Source: Dactylonectria macrodidyma
Lineage: Eukaryota > Ascomycota > Sordariomycetes > Hypocreales > Nectriaceae
Direction: 5' to 3'
Length of the DNA stretch: 64,000 bases
Assembly (NCBI GenBank): GCA_020744425.1
Contig: JAGMUV010000011.1
Location: 310,001-374,000 of the forward strand
Below, piece after piece: positions 23,186 through 35,977 of this stretch. The notes under the pieces were generated by a model. The model was not told the origin of the DNA. It saw nothing but the letters and a program-made list of their open reading frames with translations, and made no database searches. How positions within the stretch are numbered: position 1 is the first letter of the stretch; every line of letters starts with the position of its first letter. Position numbers and translations under genes: made by a program.

Positions 23186-23507
23186 TGCGTGTTTTTGTTT
23201 CGCTTCTCTGATTCAGTTAAAACGAGCAGTGCAAATGGAGGAACGCTTAAGTATATGAAGAGGCACTTCCTTGATCAAGGGGAGGTGATCGTCCGGATGT
23301 CGTTGTATTGCGTGATGCGCATGGTTGGTTGTGTGACCCTGTCATTGGGCGATGACCCGAACCCGACGGTCCGAAGCGGATTCGAGCGGGGTCGAAGCTG
23401 CAAGTCCACGCGGCCATCCCAAATGGTCATCACCATTCAGAAAATGCTGGTAAAAAGGCTAGGCGATTTTCTCATGGAATTGTTGCTCGGAGAATGCGGT
23501 ATTACTA
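23186..23507. other. spacer between regulator and sulfatase, 322 bp
   Basis: Contains the 3' end flank of the zinc-cluster regulator and the promoter of the sulfatase gene. It includes GCGGATTCGAGCG and CGAACCCGACGGTCCGAAGCGG, a CG-rich stretch around 23355-23385 that could hold zinc-cluster sites of the CGG type, though no spacing rule is known. Confidence 0.4.
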
Positions 23508-26307
23508 TCATGTCGTACCGCGCCAGGATGGCATGCTCATGCCGTTACCTTCAATGCCGGCTTTCAGTCCGGAATCGCTCATCTCCATGATGCCGTACAT
23601 GTCCCAAGACAGGTAGTTTTGTAAATCACTGAGATCCACCGCATGGTCTCTCATATATGACGACGATGTAGTTGTGGTTGTCGTTGGTGGTGTCCGAAGA
23701 CCAACAGGCTGCTCATGTTGAAGTCCGGATCGCGATGGAATCTCATCAAGACTAGTTGGCAACATGCGGCCCGGCGGCCTTCCCAGATTGGGACTGATAC
23801 TTTCCGAATCACTCATCAAAGTGCTCGGGTCTGGCTTGGTATCACGCGCTTCGTTTCGAGCAGAGCGAGTTATTCCGAGGCCTGCGATCGTTTCTCCGGG
23901 GTTGCTCCCAATAGGACTGCCTAGCCCACCTGGGGATCTAGGACCAGAGAGTTAGCGAGTTGATAGTACTTGGTTGGGGTCAAACTCACCTTTCTTCTTC
24001 ATTATGTTCGTCCTCGGGCGCATCGCTCATCTCCTCGTCTTGTGCAAAGCTTAGACGAATCTTGTATAGCCATCTCTCCGTAGTCGTAGCCTACCCACTG
24101 TTAGTAGTGGTTTAGATTGCGATGACCCGTAAATTATCCTCACTCACCAAAGATTCTGCAAGTGGGAAAAGCGCAGACATAGTTCTCAATATCTTGCTGT
24201 TGCTCTCCACAGCGGCGATCGCGTCCATGACAATGCCCTCAGCATCTGGCCTACTTATGTCCAACAGACGCGCAATGTAGTAGAGCATCACTCGACTACT
24301 GTCGTACGCAAAGCACGGGAGTAAGCTGTCAGCAAGTAGACGAATTCCATGTTTCTCGGCTTCGGCTAGAATGCTTGCGATCTCTCGGGCGTGGTGAAAG
24401 CAATCTGCCTGCAGAGATCGCAAGAACTCCTGTTGGTTTGGTGGGAAGTAGAATGGTTTCCTTAGCTTGAATAGATCAGGCATGGAAATCCTGTACAGAT
24501 CCAAGAGGTTGTGGTGAAAGGTGCAATGCAGGAGAACCAAAGAGCCAAGCTGATCCGACTCGAGTCTAGCATAAACGGTGTCGGGTGAATATGAAATGAA
24601 CTCGGGAAGATGAGAACCCCAAGATCGAAGATCAGCATCGAGGGCTACAAAGTCAGACTCGGGTAGCCATGGCGGAGGACTAGTGTCTAGGTGCTTGACG
24701 TATCTGCGAATAAATCAAAATCAGCACTCTGCTATCTCTCCTCGCTTGTCTTCAAGATTCAAACAAACCTAACCACCCGCTTCCAGAGGGTGACGATCCT
24801 GATATAGTATGCCATGATACCCATATTGGAGGCCGGCCTCCGAGGTACGATGGCGGGAGGAAGAAATTGCAAGACGTGACCCACGCCCAGGGTCTCGGTC
24901 ACGCATGGAATTCGAAGTCTGAAATTGCGCTCGTTGCATGGAAGTTGAATCTTGATATCAGCCTCCCGAAGTAATGTCAACTGATCAACACCGCTGCCAG
25001 TCCAAGCATCCAGGATATAGCAAGCCCACATGAGGCGTCGGCGGCTCTCCTTCTCGACAGCTGGCGGCGCGCCTTCGACGGAGTCGGCGCAAAGAATGTC
25101 AGGGGAGAATTCGACGTTGACTTGCAGGGCATGGGCCATCCGAACAGCGAGTCCACTTAACATAAGTGCCTGAGTATACTCGCCTAATCGGAAATGGAAG
25201 TCGTAAAGTAAGACACAAGTCTGGAGAATTCTGCTGTCAGTCGATGTCATGGGATTCCTGACTCCGAGCCTCGGGGGGAAAATACCATAAGTCGTTGGAT
25301 CGAGATTTTCCCAAAGTTGGTGAGCACTATCAACTCGGCTTTTTTGGCCCACGCGTTTCCAGCAGCCCGAATCAGGCCGGCTTTGGCAGCTTGATCTTCT
25401 GAATCGAGATTAAGGGCGTAAAACCTAACCAGCCAGGTCAGGAGAGGTTTTGAAAATAAGGGACGGGAATGCATACTTGGCTCCTTGGGCACAAATGATG
25501 TATAATAAAGCATTTTCGTCGTCGGTCTCGAAGCCTTTTTCCATATGCCGAGTAAATGACGGGCGATGGACGAAAGCAAAGCATCGAAGTGGGTGAATGT
25601 TGGCAAAGTACTGGTCAACTACGGCGCGGATCTTATGGCCAGTGGGAAGATCTGGTGACACCAGCCTAGAAATCAAATTAAGAGGGGGTCTTACTACTAT
25701 TGTTATTTTTAGTTATCTTACCATGAGTGAATCGACAATTCGGTATCATCGGAAAAGTCCACTGGCGGGTTGGTGGTGCTGGTGGTCCTCGTCGACGATG
25801 ATCTCGGAGGGTCGGAAAGCCCACTGTCGGTCTCACGAGACCGGATTAAACTGGGCGATCTAGACTCCTCAAGCGCCACAGAAGGACTATAGGAATCGTT
25901 TCGATCATCTTCCGTCGAGGCGGTTGTGGGAGCCTTGCTGAGGTTGCGCGCCCAGCGAGGGGCCGATCCGCCATCGTACAGGCATTCGAGATTCCGGGTG
26001 TTGCATCGCGAGCATCTCGGGCGGTCGCCGTCGCACTTGGTCTTGGAGACTCGGCAGTGTGTGCAGGAACGGTACGTTCGGATCTTCCGCAATGAAACGG
26101 GAACGGCTCGGCGACCGGACTTCGATCCCTCGTCATCAACGCACTCGAGCTGGAGGCGCTCGCAATTGCGACACCCGTTGGGTCGGCCGTCGCATTTGAC
26201 CTACACCGAGCACACCGAAGTTAGCACTGACCGACGCTGAAGGGTCTGATAAGAGGAAAACCGTCCAGGATGCTCACCTTTCTCGCGCGACAGACTCGAC
26301 AACCCAT
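23508..26307 (-). CDS. transcription factor with two tandem Zn2Cys6 zinc clusters
   Basis: Eight exons, complement(23508..23937, 23990..24090, 24148..24703, 24769..25220, 25286..25424, 25477..25665, 25722..26200, 26278..26307), give about 791 residues with all phases consistent. Cluster one has cysteines 3, 6, 13, 20, 23 and 30. Cluster two has 56, 59, 66, 73, 76 and 83. Both follow C-x2-C-x6-C-x6-C-x2-C-x6-C exactly and are joined by a basic linker of about 25 residues. Downstream is a fungal-specific transcription factor domain (HPLRCFAFVHRPSF; LMLSGLAVRMAHALQVN; ESRRRLMWACYILDAW). The C-terminus is acidic and Ser/Thr-rich. Zinc-cluster proteins usually have one cluster and bind CGG half-sites as dimers; two per chain is rare. 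Position next to a sulfatase and an MFS gene suggests it controls them. Confidence 0.9.
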
Positions 26308-26997
26308 TGCGACACACGATTGAAGTTGGAAAGATCGAGGCCGACGGTCGTGTGGCCGTCGTGAGGCCTTTTGCCCAGATTGCGATGTTGCGGATTGCCC
26401 ACAGCGAGCAGCCGATGGCGTGCGAGGGGGCCTAAAGCGCGAGGGCCCGTGACGCCTTCCAAGGTACCAAGGTTCCTGCCCCGGGTCGCCGGCCCATGAG
26501 TTGGTGCGCCACACTTTGACAATTCTCAGACTTCTGATTTTATGCTCCAGCCACTTGAGCCACTTCAAACCTCGCAAGCCTCGCAAGCCTCCCCTGCAAA
26601 CTGCGGGATGTGGACTGAGGGCCCCCACTACAATCGCTCGCAACACTGGTCAGCGGAGATCACGACATCTGTCTCCAAGATGACGATGATCCCTACTGCA
26701 GCATGAATCCCACGAACAGCTCAAATCCCACGCGCAACGGCGGGGAGTACGGAACTCGGCTTGCGGGCTCTTAATTCGCACCGCAAGGTTTCTCCGAAAC
26801 ATATACGTAACATCTGACGAATTCGTACGCGTATGGACTTGAACTTGGTCGTTGAAGTTGATGGACCCCCACCCTGCGAGCCTCGACTACCCTGTGCCCG
26901 AGTTTTGGGTTGCAAAATATCAAATTGGGGGTTGTGCCATGTCGTATTTAATAACCACCAATTCCTCTCGGTCAGCTCTCGGTCAACTAACCCCTTT
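26308..26997. other. intergenic region, 690 bp
   Basis: Upstream of the tandem zinc-cluster gene and downstream of the MFS gene. No separate gene supported. The open frame reaching upstream of 26307 on the minus strand lacks domain character and is not used. Confidence 0.45.
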
Positions 26998-28564
26998 TCA
27001 GAGCTTTGCCCACAGAGACCTGTTCTTGCGCAATCGCACCGTTGCCACCATGCCACCAGACGCCAGAGCCAGTGACCCTGCGTAGAACATGGCTGGTCGA
27101 TACGCCTGCAAGCCAGCATCCGCTCCTCCGTACGCCTCGAGCAGGTAGCCTGCAATGGGAGCCCCCTTCGATGACGAATGTCAGCCTCGGATCCGCAAGA
27201 AGCAATTATGAGATGCTGGGATTTTAGCTTACCATCAAGTAACCTCCGGTCCAGCCGGTGAGGATCATGCTCATCGCAATAGCCACTCTCGCACTACCGA
27301 AAACGTTGCTCACCACCGTGGGCATTGTCGAGAAGAATCCGCCGTTCGAGATGCCATTGATCAAGACAAAAAACACCATCGGCCCTAGAGTCGTCGATGA
27401 CGGCCAGATGACAAGCATGCTAATGGCTGTCAAGATCAGGGAGATGAAGAGCGTGTTCAAGGACCCAAACTTGTCGCAGGCGTAACCGCAGCCAATGCGA
27501 CCAAATGCCGAAGCCAAGTTAAAACCCGCCACCAGACCCGCGCCCGTGGTTGAGGAAAACCCAAGTGACTTGGTGTACAACGGAAGGAAGAAGGGGGGAA
27601 CGAAGAGTGGGAAAGTTCCCAAAGCGCTGGCTAGGAAGACCAGGACGAAGGTGAATGATTTGAAGAGGCCCCTGGGAGAATCAGCTCTGCCATCTCGAAT
27701 CTAGCAATTGCATCACATACCACTCGATAAACCCTGGCGTGTGTGTCGGGACTCGCTCCTTGATCACCAAAGCTGCCGGCAAGCCTGTGGCCAACGTAAG
27801 CAGTCCGAGGATGCGGTATCCCCACGCAATGTTGAGTCTCTGGATCAGAGCATCAAGCGCGAAGCTGATGGTTGCGCCACCGAAGCCTGCTCCGGCAAAC
27901 ATGAGACCATTGGCGAGCCCACGCTTCGTGCTGAACCATTGGGCAATCACCGCGAAAACGACCTAAGGCGGCTTTAGTCAACTCACTCGAGGAACATGCT
28001 CGGTCGATCATCAAGACGTACCACGGAAACCAGACTATGCCCTTGTTAGTCAACGTCACAGTCAAGTAGGACATCATGCTTGACTCACCTAACACCAGTC
28101 CCCATCATGACCCCAGAAGTAAAGAACAAGGCCCCGATATTCTTGACGGCAAAGGAGCTCAGGATTTCACTCCCACCCATGACTGAGACACCCAGAACGG
28201 CAGTCCATCGCATACCCAGGGCGCGCATCAACCTTGAGTTAACAATTGCCAGAGCCGACATGAGTGCTGCATCCAACGATCCAATGAAAGACAGTGTGGC
28301 GGGTGTGGACAGCCCATCCTCAACGAGTGCCGTCTGCATCACACCCCAGGCATATGTCGTGCCAACTGCCCACCAGAGTAGGACAGCACCGCCAATGACG
28401 ACAACCCAACCATAACCGCCGTCGGGAACAGTCGAGTCGGCGAGTCGAGAAGCTTGCAGAATCGCATCAGTAGACTCCTCGGCCCTTGATCCTGAGACGT
28501 AGGGGCCCCTAACAGAGCTCGCGGCCGACACCTCCCGGAGTTCAATTGCGGTGGTTGAAGACAT
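26998..28564 (-). CDS. MFS transporter, monocarboxylate-permease type
   Basis: Five exons, complement(26998..27165, 27233..27671, 27721..27962, 28022..28034, 28089..28564), encode about 445 residues. The second exon is only 13 nt (28022-28034) but is needed to join GVMMGTGVS to LVSVVVFAVIAQWFS. PDGGYGWVVVIGGAVL opens the first helix, as in fungal MCT-family (Mch) transporters. AQWFSTKRGLANGLMFAGAGFGG is the helix 4-5 signature of that family, and about 12 membrane segments are visible. The C-terminus ends on a short basic tail. These proteins move monocarboxylates or related organic anions across the plasma membrane. Adjacent and co-directional with the zinc-cluster regulator and sulfatase, it may import the sulfatase's substrate or export its product; this is inference. 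Confidence 0.87.
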
Positions 28565-29937
28565 CTTGAATTCAAAATATATCCAGGAAACGAGAGCACT
28601 TTAGCCTCTTCAAGTTCAATAATGTATCAATTTACAACAACATAGGTCTAAAACTACTATACTAAGGCAAAGAGATCTTTTAAACGGGCAACGAGGTCCG
28701 GTCCCGGCGAAAATCCAACCGAATGTGTGGGTCATACGGAGTTCTTGCGATGACTCGAGGCGGCGTTCGGTATAAGGACTCGGCTTCCCCTCGCTTTCCA
28801 TCGGCGAACACCCCTTGGCATCTTTCAAAACCCCGTTGGTATCTTCAACTGATATGAATGAGCGGGGTTACGTAAGGTTTGCCATATACCATGCGTCTAC
28901 GCTATTTCTCTTGGTGTTTGTAGATTTGTGGTGGATGATTTTTTTGGTGGAGGCGGGGCCGGCTTGAAGATAAGAAAAATAAGTGGGAGCGCTTTCAGAG
29001 TTGTGACTGCTAGTTCCACGTGACTCGCTGTTGATGCCAGAGTCTAGATTGCTTTTAGTGATCCAAGCTAGGAAGAGCGAGTTCATCTTGAAAACAGGAT
29101 CCGGCAAGCTTGGAAGGCAACTGTCCCAGAGGAGTCAATATCTTGGTCTGTTTGCATGGATCCTCAATACAGAGGCAGCTACCCTAGACCAAAAACATGC
29201 TATCAGAGCGAAAAATAATCTAGCTCTTTTCAGCTCGTATACACTTGATAACAAAAAGTGAGATATGGGGCAAGATTCGGCCAAGACTGTACTGTATCTC
29301 GATGACGGTCACCTTCCTAGATCTTGCAACTGTCGGGGCTTAAATGAACTACACTTGTCGCATGATGAGCTGATGATTTTGGTGACCAATGGCGCGAGTC
29401 GAAAGCTCAAGCTTCAATCGTTGAGAAGACACAACAGAAAGTGAAAAGAAGTTATCGTACTTCAAAATAGCCCAAGAATGATAAAGAAGTGATAAAGACA
29501 TAGAGCCAGGCAGAAACTGAGGCGGGAGTCGGTCTGGTAAAGTCCGTGGCTGAGTAACATCACTTGGTATGGGCCACCGAAGCTGAAGTGTTTCGTCACA
29601 AGGGTCTGACTCATAACAATCGACTAAACCCATATCTTAAAATCGCCAATGCGCAACCGAGTATCGCTTATTTTAGGCGGCTCATCAGGTCGTTAGTCGT
29701 TGATGCTTATCTTTGGCTTATACCGCTGTTATCTGTCACCGAGGTGACTGGTCGAGAGTCTGAGCTTTTGCGGTGTATGACATCGCAGCCCCTCCCCCAC
29801 CAAACACCGATCTCCCGACATCTGCCCAAAATAACCCCACCATAAAACTCCAACGCACCGATCCGAACGACATAGCCATCAACATCGACACATAGCGCCC
29901 ACCCGAACGAGCGATCTACCGCTGTACCGACTTCGCC
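28565..29937. other. divergent intergenic region, 1.4 kb
   Basis: Separates the MFS gene (minus) from the glutaminyl-tRNA synthetase gene (plus), so it carries both promoters. No gene, RNA or clear repeat is supported. Confidence 0.45.
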
Positions 29938-32140
29938 ATGGCGGACCCAATCGCAGAGGTCACCGAGGCCACCGTCAAGCTCGTACTTGACGATGTGACG
30001 GGCGAGATGGTGACCAGGAACGAGCTCAAGAAGCGCACCACGAAGCGCGCCAAGAAGGCCGCCAACCAGGCTCGTTCAAAGGAGGCTGCTGAGCAGCGGG
30101 AGAAGAACCCACAGGCTGCGGCGCCCAAGCCCAAAGCCCAGGAACCTACCCAGCTTGACCCCGATGCCATGTTCAAGCAGGGCTTCCTCGCCGAAGTCTA
30201 CAAGGAGCGACCTGTGAAGCCCGTCATCACTCGATTCCCTCCCGAGCCCAATGGATATCTCCACCTGGGACACGCGAAGGCCATTGCCATTGACTTTGGC
30301 TTCGCTCGGTACCATGGCGGCCAGACAGTAAGCTTCGACTGCCACTGCTCCTTTACTCGACGATGACAGAAGCTGACCAGACCGTAGATTCTTAGGTTCG
30401 TTGCTGCGCCCGATACGAACGATCTCATCCGACTGACAAAATACAAGGTTCGATGATACCAACCCAGACGAGGAGGAGCAGATCTATTTCGACTGGATTA
30501 TCAAGATTGTCAAGTGGTTGGGTGAGTCACTAGGCTGGTGTACGTCGATAGGAACCGGCCCTGACTCTGCGTAGGATTCACTCCCAGTGCCATTACATAC
30601 TCAAGCGATTACTTCCAGAAGCTCTTCGAGCTGGCCAAAGAACTCATCAAGAAAGACAAGGCCTACGTCTGCCACTGCGACGAGGCCGAGATCAAGCTTC
30701 AGCGCGGAGGCAAAGAGGGCAAAGAAGGGCCCCGCTACCGCTGCAAGCACGCCGAACAGGATGTCGAGACCAACTTGCAGAAGTTCCAGGACATGCACGA
30801 CGGCAAGTACGAGCCCCAGACCGCGTTCCTACGCATGAAGCAGGATATCGAGAACGGTAACCCCCAGATGTGGGATCTTGCCGCCTACCGAATCCTCAAA
30901 AAGAAGACGGTCCACCACCGCGCCCCCGAGTGGAAGATGTTCCCTACCTACGACTTTACCCACTGCCTGGTTGACAGCTTCGAGAATGTCACCCACAGTC
31001 TGTGCACCACCGAGTTCATTCTATCCCGAGAGAGCTACGAATGGCTGAACAAGTCACTCGAGGTCTACGAGCCTATGCAGCGCGAGTTTGGTACGTATAT
31101 ATTGTTCCTGCGCTCTCTGCCTTTCTACATCGATCCTTGACTCGAGATTAATGGAAGTTATTCGACTAATGGATCTATAGGCCGACTTAATGTCAGTGGA
31201 ACCATCATGAGCAAACGAGCTCTCAAGAAGCTAGTGGAAGGTGGTATTGTTCGAAGCTGGGATGATCCTCGACTATACACTCTTATCGCTATTCGACGCC
31301 GAGGTATCCCTCCCGGCGCCCTCTTGGCCTTCGTCAACGAGCTTGGTGTGACTACTGCCAAGACTGTAATCCAGATTGCCCGCTTCGAGCAGACCGTCCG
31401 CCGCTACCTCGAGTACACGGTGCCCCGTCTCATGCTTGTCCTCGACCCCCTCCCCGTCACCATCGAGGACCTTGAGGAGACCCAGGAACTGGAGGTCCCC
31501 TACTCTCCCAAGGACCCCAAGTTCGGCACCCACAAGGTGCGCCTTACGAAGACTGTCTATATCGACCGATCCGATTTCCGTGAGGAGGACATTAAGGGCT
31601 ACTTCCGTTTGGCCCCTGGCAAGACTGTCGGACTTCTGAACGTGCCGCACCCTATCAAAGCCACCACATTCACCAAGGATGAGTCCGGTCGCGTCACTGG
31701 CGTCAACGCTGTTTTTGATAAGGACTCCAAGCCCAAGACTTACATCCAGTGGGTGCCCGATGGCTCCATCAAGCTGGAGGTCCGCATCCACAGTGCGCTC
31801 TTCAAGTCGGACGACCCTACTGCCGTAGAGGGTGGGTTTATGAACGACATCAACCCCGACAGCGAGACCATCTATTCCGAGGCTCTCATTGAAGAGGGCT
31901 TCAATGACGTGCGCCAGAAGGCCCCTTGGCCGGTCACGGCTGGCGAGGAGGGAGATGATAGCGGACCTGAGACTGTTCGATTCCAAGCTATGCGTGTTGC
32001 TTACTTTGTGAGTTTCCATATTTACTGTTTGATACCAAAGACGACTAACAAGGCGACAGGCCATGGATTCCGATAGCACAGATGAAAAGATTGTACTTAA
32101 CCGGATTGTATCTCTGAAGGAGGATTCTGGAAAGAAGTAG
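29938..32140 (+). CDS. GLN4: cytosolic glutaminyl-tRNA synthetase
   Basis: Six exons (29938..30327, 30388..30395, 30448..30521, 30575..31090, 31181..32007, 32060..32140) encode about 631 residues. The second exon is only 8 nt; it supplies most of ILR in [17 protein letters not shown] and cannot be skipped without losing the conserved block. The class I signature HLGH is at residues 109-112 within [17 protein letters not shown]. The KMSKS-like loop is MSKR (339-342), after [26 protein letters not shown] and the beta-barrel anticodon-binding C-terminus follow. The N-terminal 90 residues are Lys/Ala-rich and replace the longer appended domain of yeast Gln4. The enzyme charges tRNA-Gln with glutamine. 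GluRS is excluded by the [14 protein letters not shown] context typical of GlnRS. Confidence 0.93.
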
Positions 32141-32309
32141 ATGGACGGGTATGTAGTGCATGAGCTGAACCCAATGAAACCGAGTTAGTCCTGGCGAGTG
32201 GTGTCTAGGCATGGAATACATAAAAAAGATTATGACTTCTCATTCGTTTATTCGTAAATCATTAGGATCGAGTCAGGCAACCACCTGATGTAGTTTTGCA
32301 ATCTTCCAT

Positions 32310-35300
32310 CTATTTGTCCCCCCCTTCTACCTCCTGGCCGTATGTGGGAGTTTGAGAGACTGCTTCTTCAGGTTTAGTGTGGCTGTTTGACTTCTGAGCT
32401 AGCGACCATAATTGGCGATATGGTTCAGAGTGAGTCCACGCCCAGCTCCTTTTCCAATCATCCTCGGGCAAGGTATCCATGTCGGATTTGCCTTGTCTGT
32501 ATTCATTTATGATCCCCATGACGAATTGGGATTCGCTGGGTGGCGGCTCTCTGTCCCCCGCATCAATTTCAGCCCTGCCGCGGTTTCCATCTTCTTCTGC
32601 GGATTGAGGCGATTGGCGCCCTGAGGCCAACAACAGAGTAGTGTGTTGCGCCTTTCTCTGCTCGGCGGCTTGTGCCATCTTCATAGCCTCTTCGGATGCC
32701 TGATATAGCGGATAGCTCATGGCCTTCACGGCGTTGAGGTGTTCTAGAGCATCTATAGCCTTGAGCGTCGTGGGGTGATGTGCTCCGAATATTTGGAACG
32801 ACCACTGCACCGCGACGCCACGCATGGCGAGTGCCTCTGTTTCGTTTTCGCAGCCTCCGATTGCTGCGAGAACACCACTGGCGACATCGAGTGGGTACTG
32901 TGAGTAGTTGACGTCCACCTGCCAGGCTTGACATAGCACCCACCTGAGCAAGATCAAGGCCTCGTTCAGTTGGCCCCGCCATGCCATCAAAATGCTGCGC
33001 TCTGACAAGGTATCCAAATGAAACCCCAGGTTATGCTTTTCAGTATCCGTGACAATGGCATCTGGCTGCTGCTCGTCGATCGACTTGTCGAGCATTTGAG
33101 CCGCCTCATCAAGCCGATTCAAGTGTCTGTACGACAGCGACAACTCAGATGCTACAGCCAGGACCAGTCCAAATCCCCCCTCAATCTCAGAAAGCGAGTC
33201 CAGACATGACTCCAAGATCTCAGCTGCTTCTTCGTATAGCCCACCATTATTGAGATAATTGCCATACACTCGTTTCATAGTAAGGGTATCGAAATGAGTC
33301 GGCCCAATTGTTTCCTCAAACAGCTTGACCTCTGCGAGACATCTGCTTGCAACTTTATCAAAAGGGGTAGCCTGAAAGTTCATGAACCAAGTCATAGTCA
33401 TCAGAAGGTATGCTTTTGAGAGAGCTGGCCAATACCAGCTTGGCTGGATGAGGTCTTTTTCGTAACCGAGCGCTGCATCGATGTGCGGTATGAACTTGCG
33501 TATACAAGGTGTCGCCGCTATGGAGAATTCTGGGGTTTTGGCATCGAGGATGAGCATCGACATGGCTAAGTACTTCGCTATATGGCCACTTCGCTTCAGC
33601 TCCCACTGGAGCACCAAGTGTACGAGCCGGTGCAAAGTAAAAGTGATGTCTTCAACCCTGTCATTTCGGCTTATTGTTAAGAAAGAGTATCCAATGAGTA
33701 ATGACAAGGAGTCATTCAGGTCCTGAATTGTTGGGCTGTATGGCGAGTTTCTAGGCTGCACTTCTGGAGTTTCTGGAGCCTTCTGGTTTTCCGAGACCAA
33801 CAATTCTCGTTTGCCTGCCGTCTTTAGTCCCAATGTGTGACGCAAAAGATCTTTGATCTTGTCTCTTCGTCGTAATTGACGGGTATCATCACTGTCGCTG
33901 CGATTATCCATTGCGTTGATGCCAACCTTCTTCTCAAGTAGTTTGGCATTAATTGATTCGTAGCTTCTCGTATATTCTACCATGAGGGATCTAGGAATCT
34001 CCTGTCGATCGAAGCATCCACAAAGATACAATATTTGAATAGCAAGGCTATTATCTCGTTCGATTGCGCGGAAAGAAACCAGCCACGTCCTGGCGACGGC
34101 GTTGGGGATTTGATTCCCGGAGGCGCTGTCGCGGCCAGCCTCGGTGAATTCGTCCTGGAGCATGCCCATCAAGCTATCCTCACTGCTTTGTCCCAACATC
34201 TCGAGATAATGAGACACTGACAGTGACTTCTTTTGTAAGTAAGATATCGCCTGGGATAACGCTAGAGGCAAGTAGCCGAGTTCGTTGGCTAACCTCTCAA
34301 TATCTGTCTCTGTGTAGAAAGAAGCTGGGAGCCGGCGGCGAAATAGCTCGACACACTCCTCAGGGCTTGGTTCTGTGACGGCAATCAGGCTCCGAGACTC
34401 AGTCAAATCCACAGCTGCTTGCTTAGAGCGACTTGTAAATAGGATTGAACCGTTTGGCGATACTGGGAGGTACTGGTGCATTTTCATCTGGTAACCTGAG
34501 TCTTCACTCTTCTCGATGAACACCTCGATATCGTCGGCGTTGTCCACTATCATCAGCCATGGATGTTGTTGGTGACTACTTTCAAGCCATTCTTTGACAA
34601 GGCGTAGGAGTTCCGGGCCACCACATGAATGGCCAGGTATTTGAAACTCTCGGGCAATCGACGTGTAGGCTTCTGTGAATCGTTCTGCGGTACTCGAATG
34701 AATCCAGAATATAGATAAATGCTCGCCACCTTGGCGTTTCTCGTATGCCCATTCAATAGCAACTTGAGTTTTACTGTGTATTCATCAGCAGGACTCCTAA
34801 TAAAGTAGATAACAAGCCTACACACCCAATACCCCCAAGCCCATGCAGAGCAGCACGTTTGTGTATGCCGCGTTCCCGATTCTCTACGGGCGAACCAATC
34901 CAGGAGTTGAGTTGCTTCAAGGTAGATGAGCGACCAACAAAGAACTCATTTCTTGCATAAGGTACATAAAAGAATGGAGTACTTGAGGTTGTGACACTGG
35001 CTGTGACTGGAGGAATGAACGAGGATTTGCTGAAGCTGGCTCGAGATGTACTTGGCAATACCGCCCTTTTCATGGCTTTTGAGATGATTGATTTAAGTTC
35101 CTGCAGCAAAACTTGATAGCCAGAGTCGGATTCAGAGGAGAACTTGGTCATGCTCTTGTGGTCGGCTTCTATTCCCCTATCCGAGTACCCAGGTAGGACA
35201 GCGGACTCTTTTGGCACAATGAAACCGACGTTTTTGGATGGCAGCTGCTCCCAGAAACAGATAACTCGAATCTCATGGCCATCAGTTCCATTGCGCCTTA

Positions 35301-35977
35301 CATTGATGACGTCGCAAAAGTCGTCGTGGATCCGTTGTAGCGTCTCTGACTCGGTTCGTAAAATCTGAAGCAAGCTGAGATTGGTTTGCTTGAAGCTTCC
35401 AACGAGGCCAGAAAATCGGGAAGCGTAATCGGCGATCGCGGAACCCCGATGGGGAGTTCCCATGAATACGATTCCAGCAGTGCTCTGGGAGAAGTCGACC
35501 AGGTCTTCTCTGTCGCGTCCCTGTGTCGAGAAGATGATAGCCTACTTCTATTAGTGAAAACCCGTATCGCCATTTATGCTCGAGACATAATCTTGAACGC
35601 TGCCTTACATCTTTACAAACGAGACCCCCTAGACTATGGCACACAAATATGATTGGGCGCCCGGTGGTATCAGTCTGATTTCGCATGTGTCCAAACGAAG
35701 CAACCAGCTCCTTTGCGTGGTCTCTGATCGACTTGACTGAGACTTTTCCCTGTATCTCGTCCGAATTGACTATGCGCGCATCGTATCCGAATGTGAGTAT
35801 CCGGGATCTCGGTATAGCTGATGGAAGAAATGTCTTCGGCCATGGTAGGAGTTTTCGTCCATCATCGTCGGTGCCTCGCCAGGTCTTTTCTCCATCGCCC
35901 ATAAGGCCATGAATGAAGACGATGCTAAGACACGTTAATATCAGCCCTAATTTGGGTTGGAATTTTGGCTTATTCAT
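32310..35977 (-). CDS. NLR immune-type receptor: SesB-like hydrolase + NB-ARC + TPR-like repeats
   Basis: Three exons, complement(32310..34773, 34826..35541, 35609..35977), give about 1182 residues. The N-terminal alpha/beta hydrolase contains IVFIHGLMGD, nucleophile Ser115 in CHSLGGLV, and a likely catalytic His251 in EADHKSMTKF, the SesB pattern. The NB-ARC part has Walker A (HGLGGIGKTQ, about 356-365), LMIVDNADD as Walker B (about 435-443) and ILFTSRSK. LPLALSQAISYL is the conserved GLPLA-type motif. The C-terminal 500 residues carry TPR-like helices (for example YEEAAEILESCLDSL). Fungal proteins of this design act in heterokaryon incompatibility and innate defence, in which ligand sensing by the repeats activates the hydrolase. 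Splice joints fall inside the hydrolase and P-loop. The start is uncertain: a 47-codon ORF ends in an ATGA overlap with it. Confidence 0.85.
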
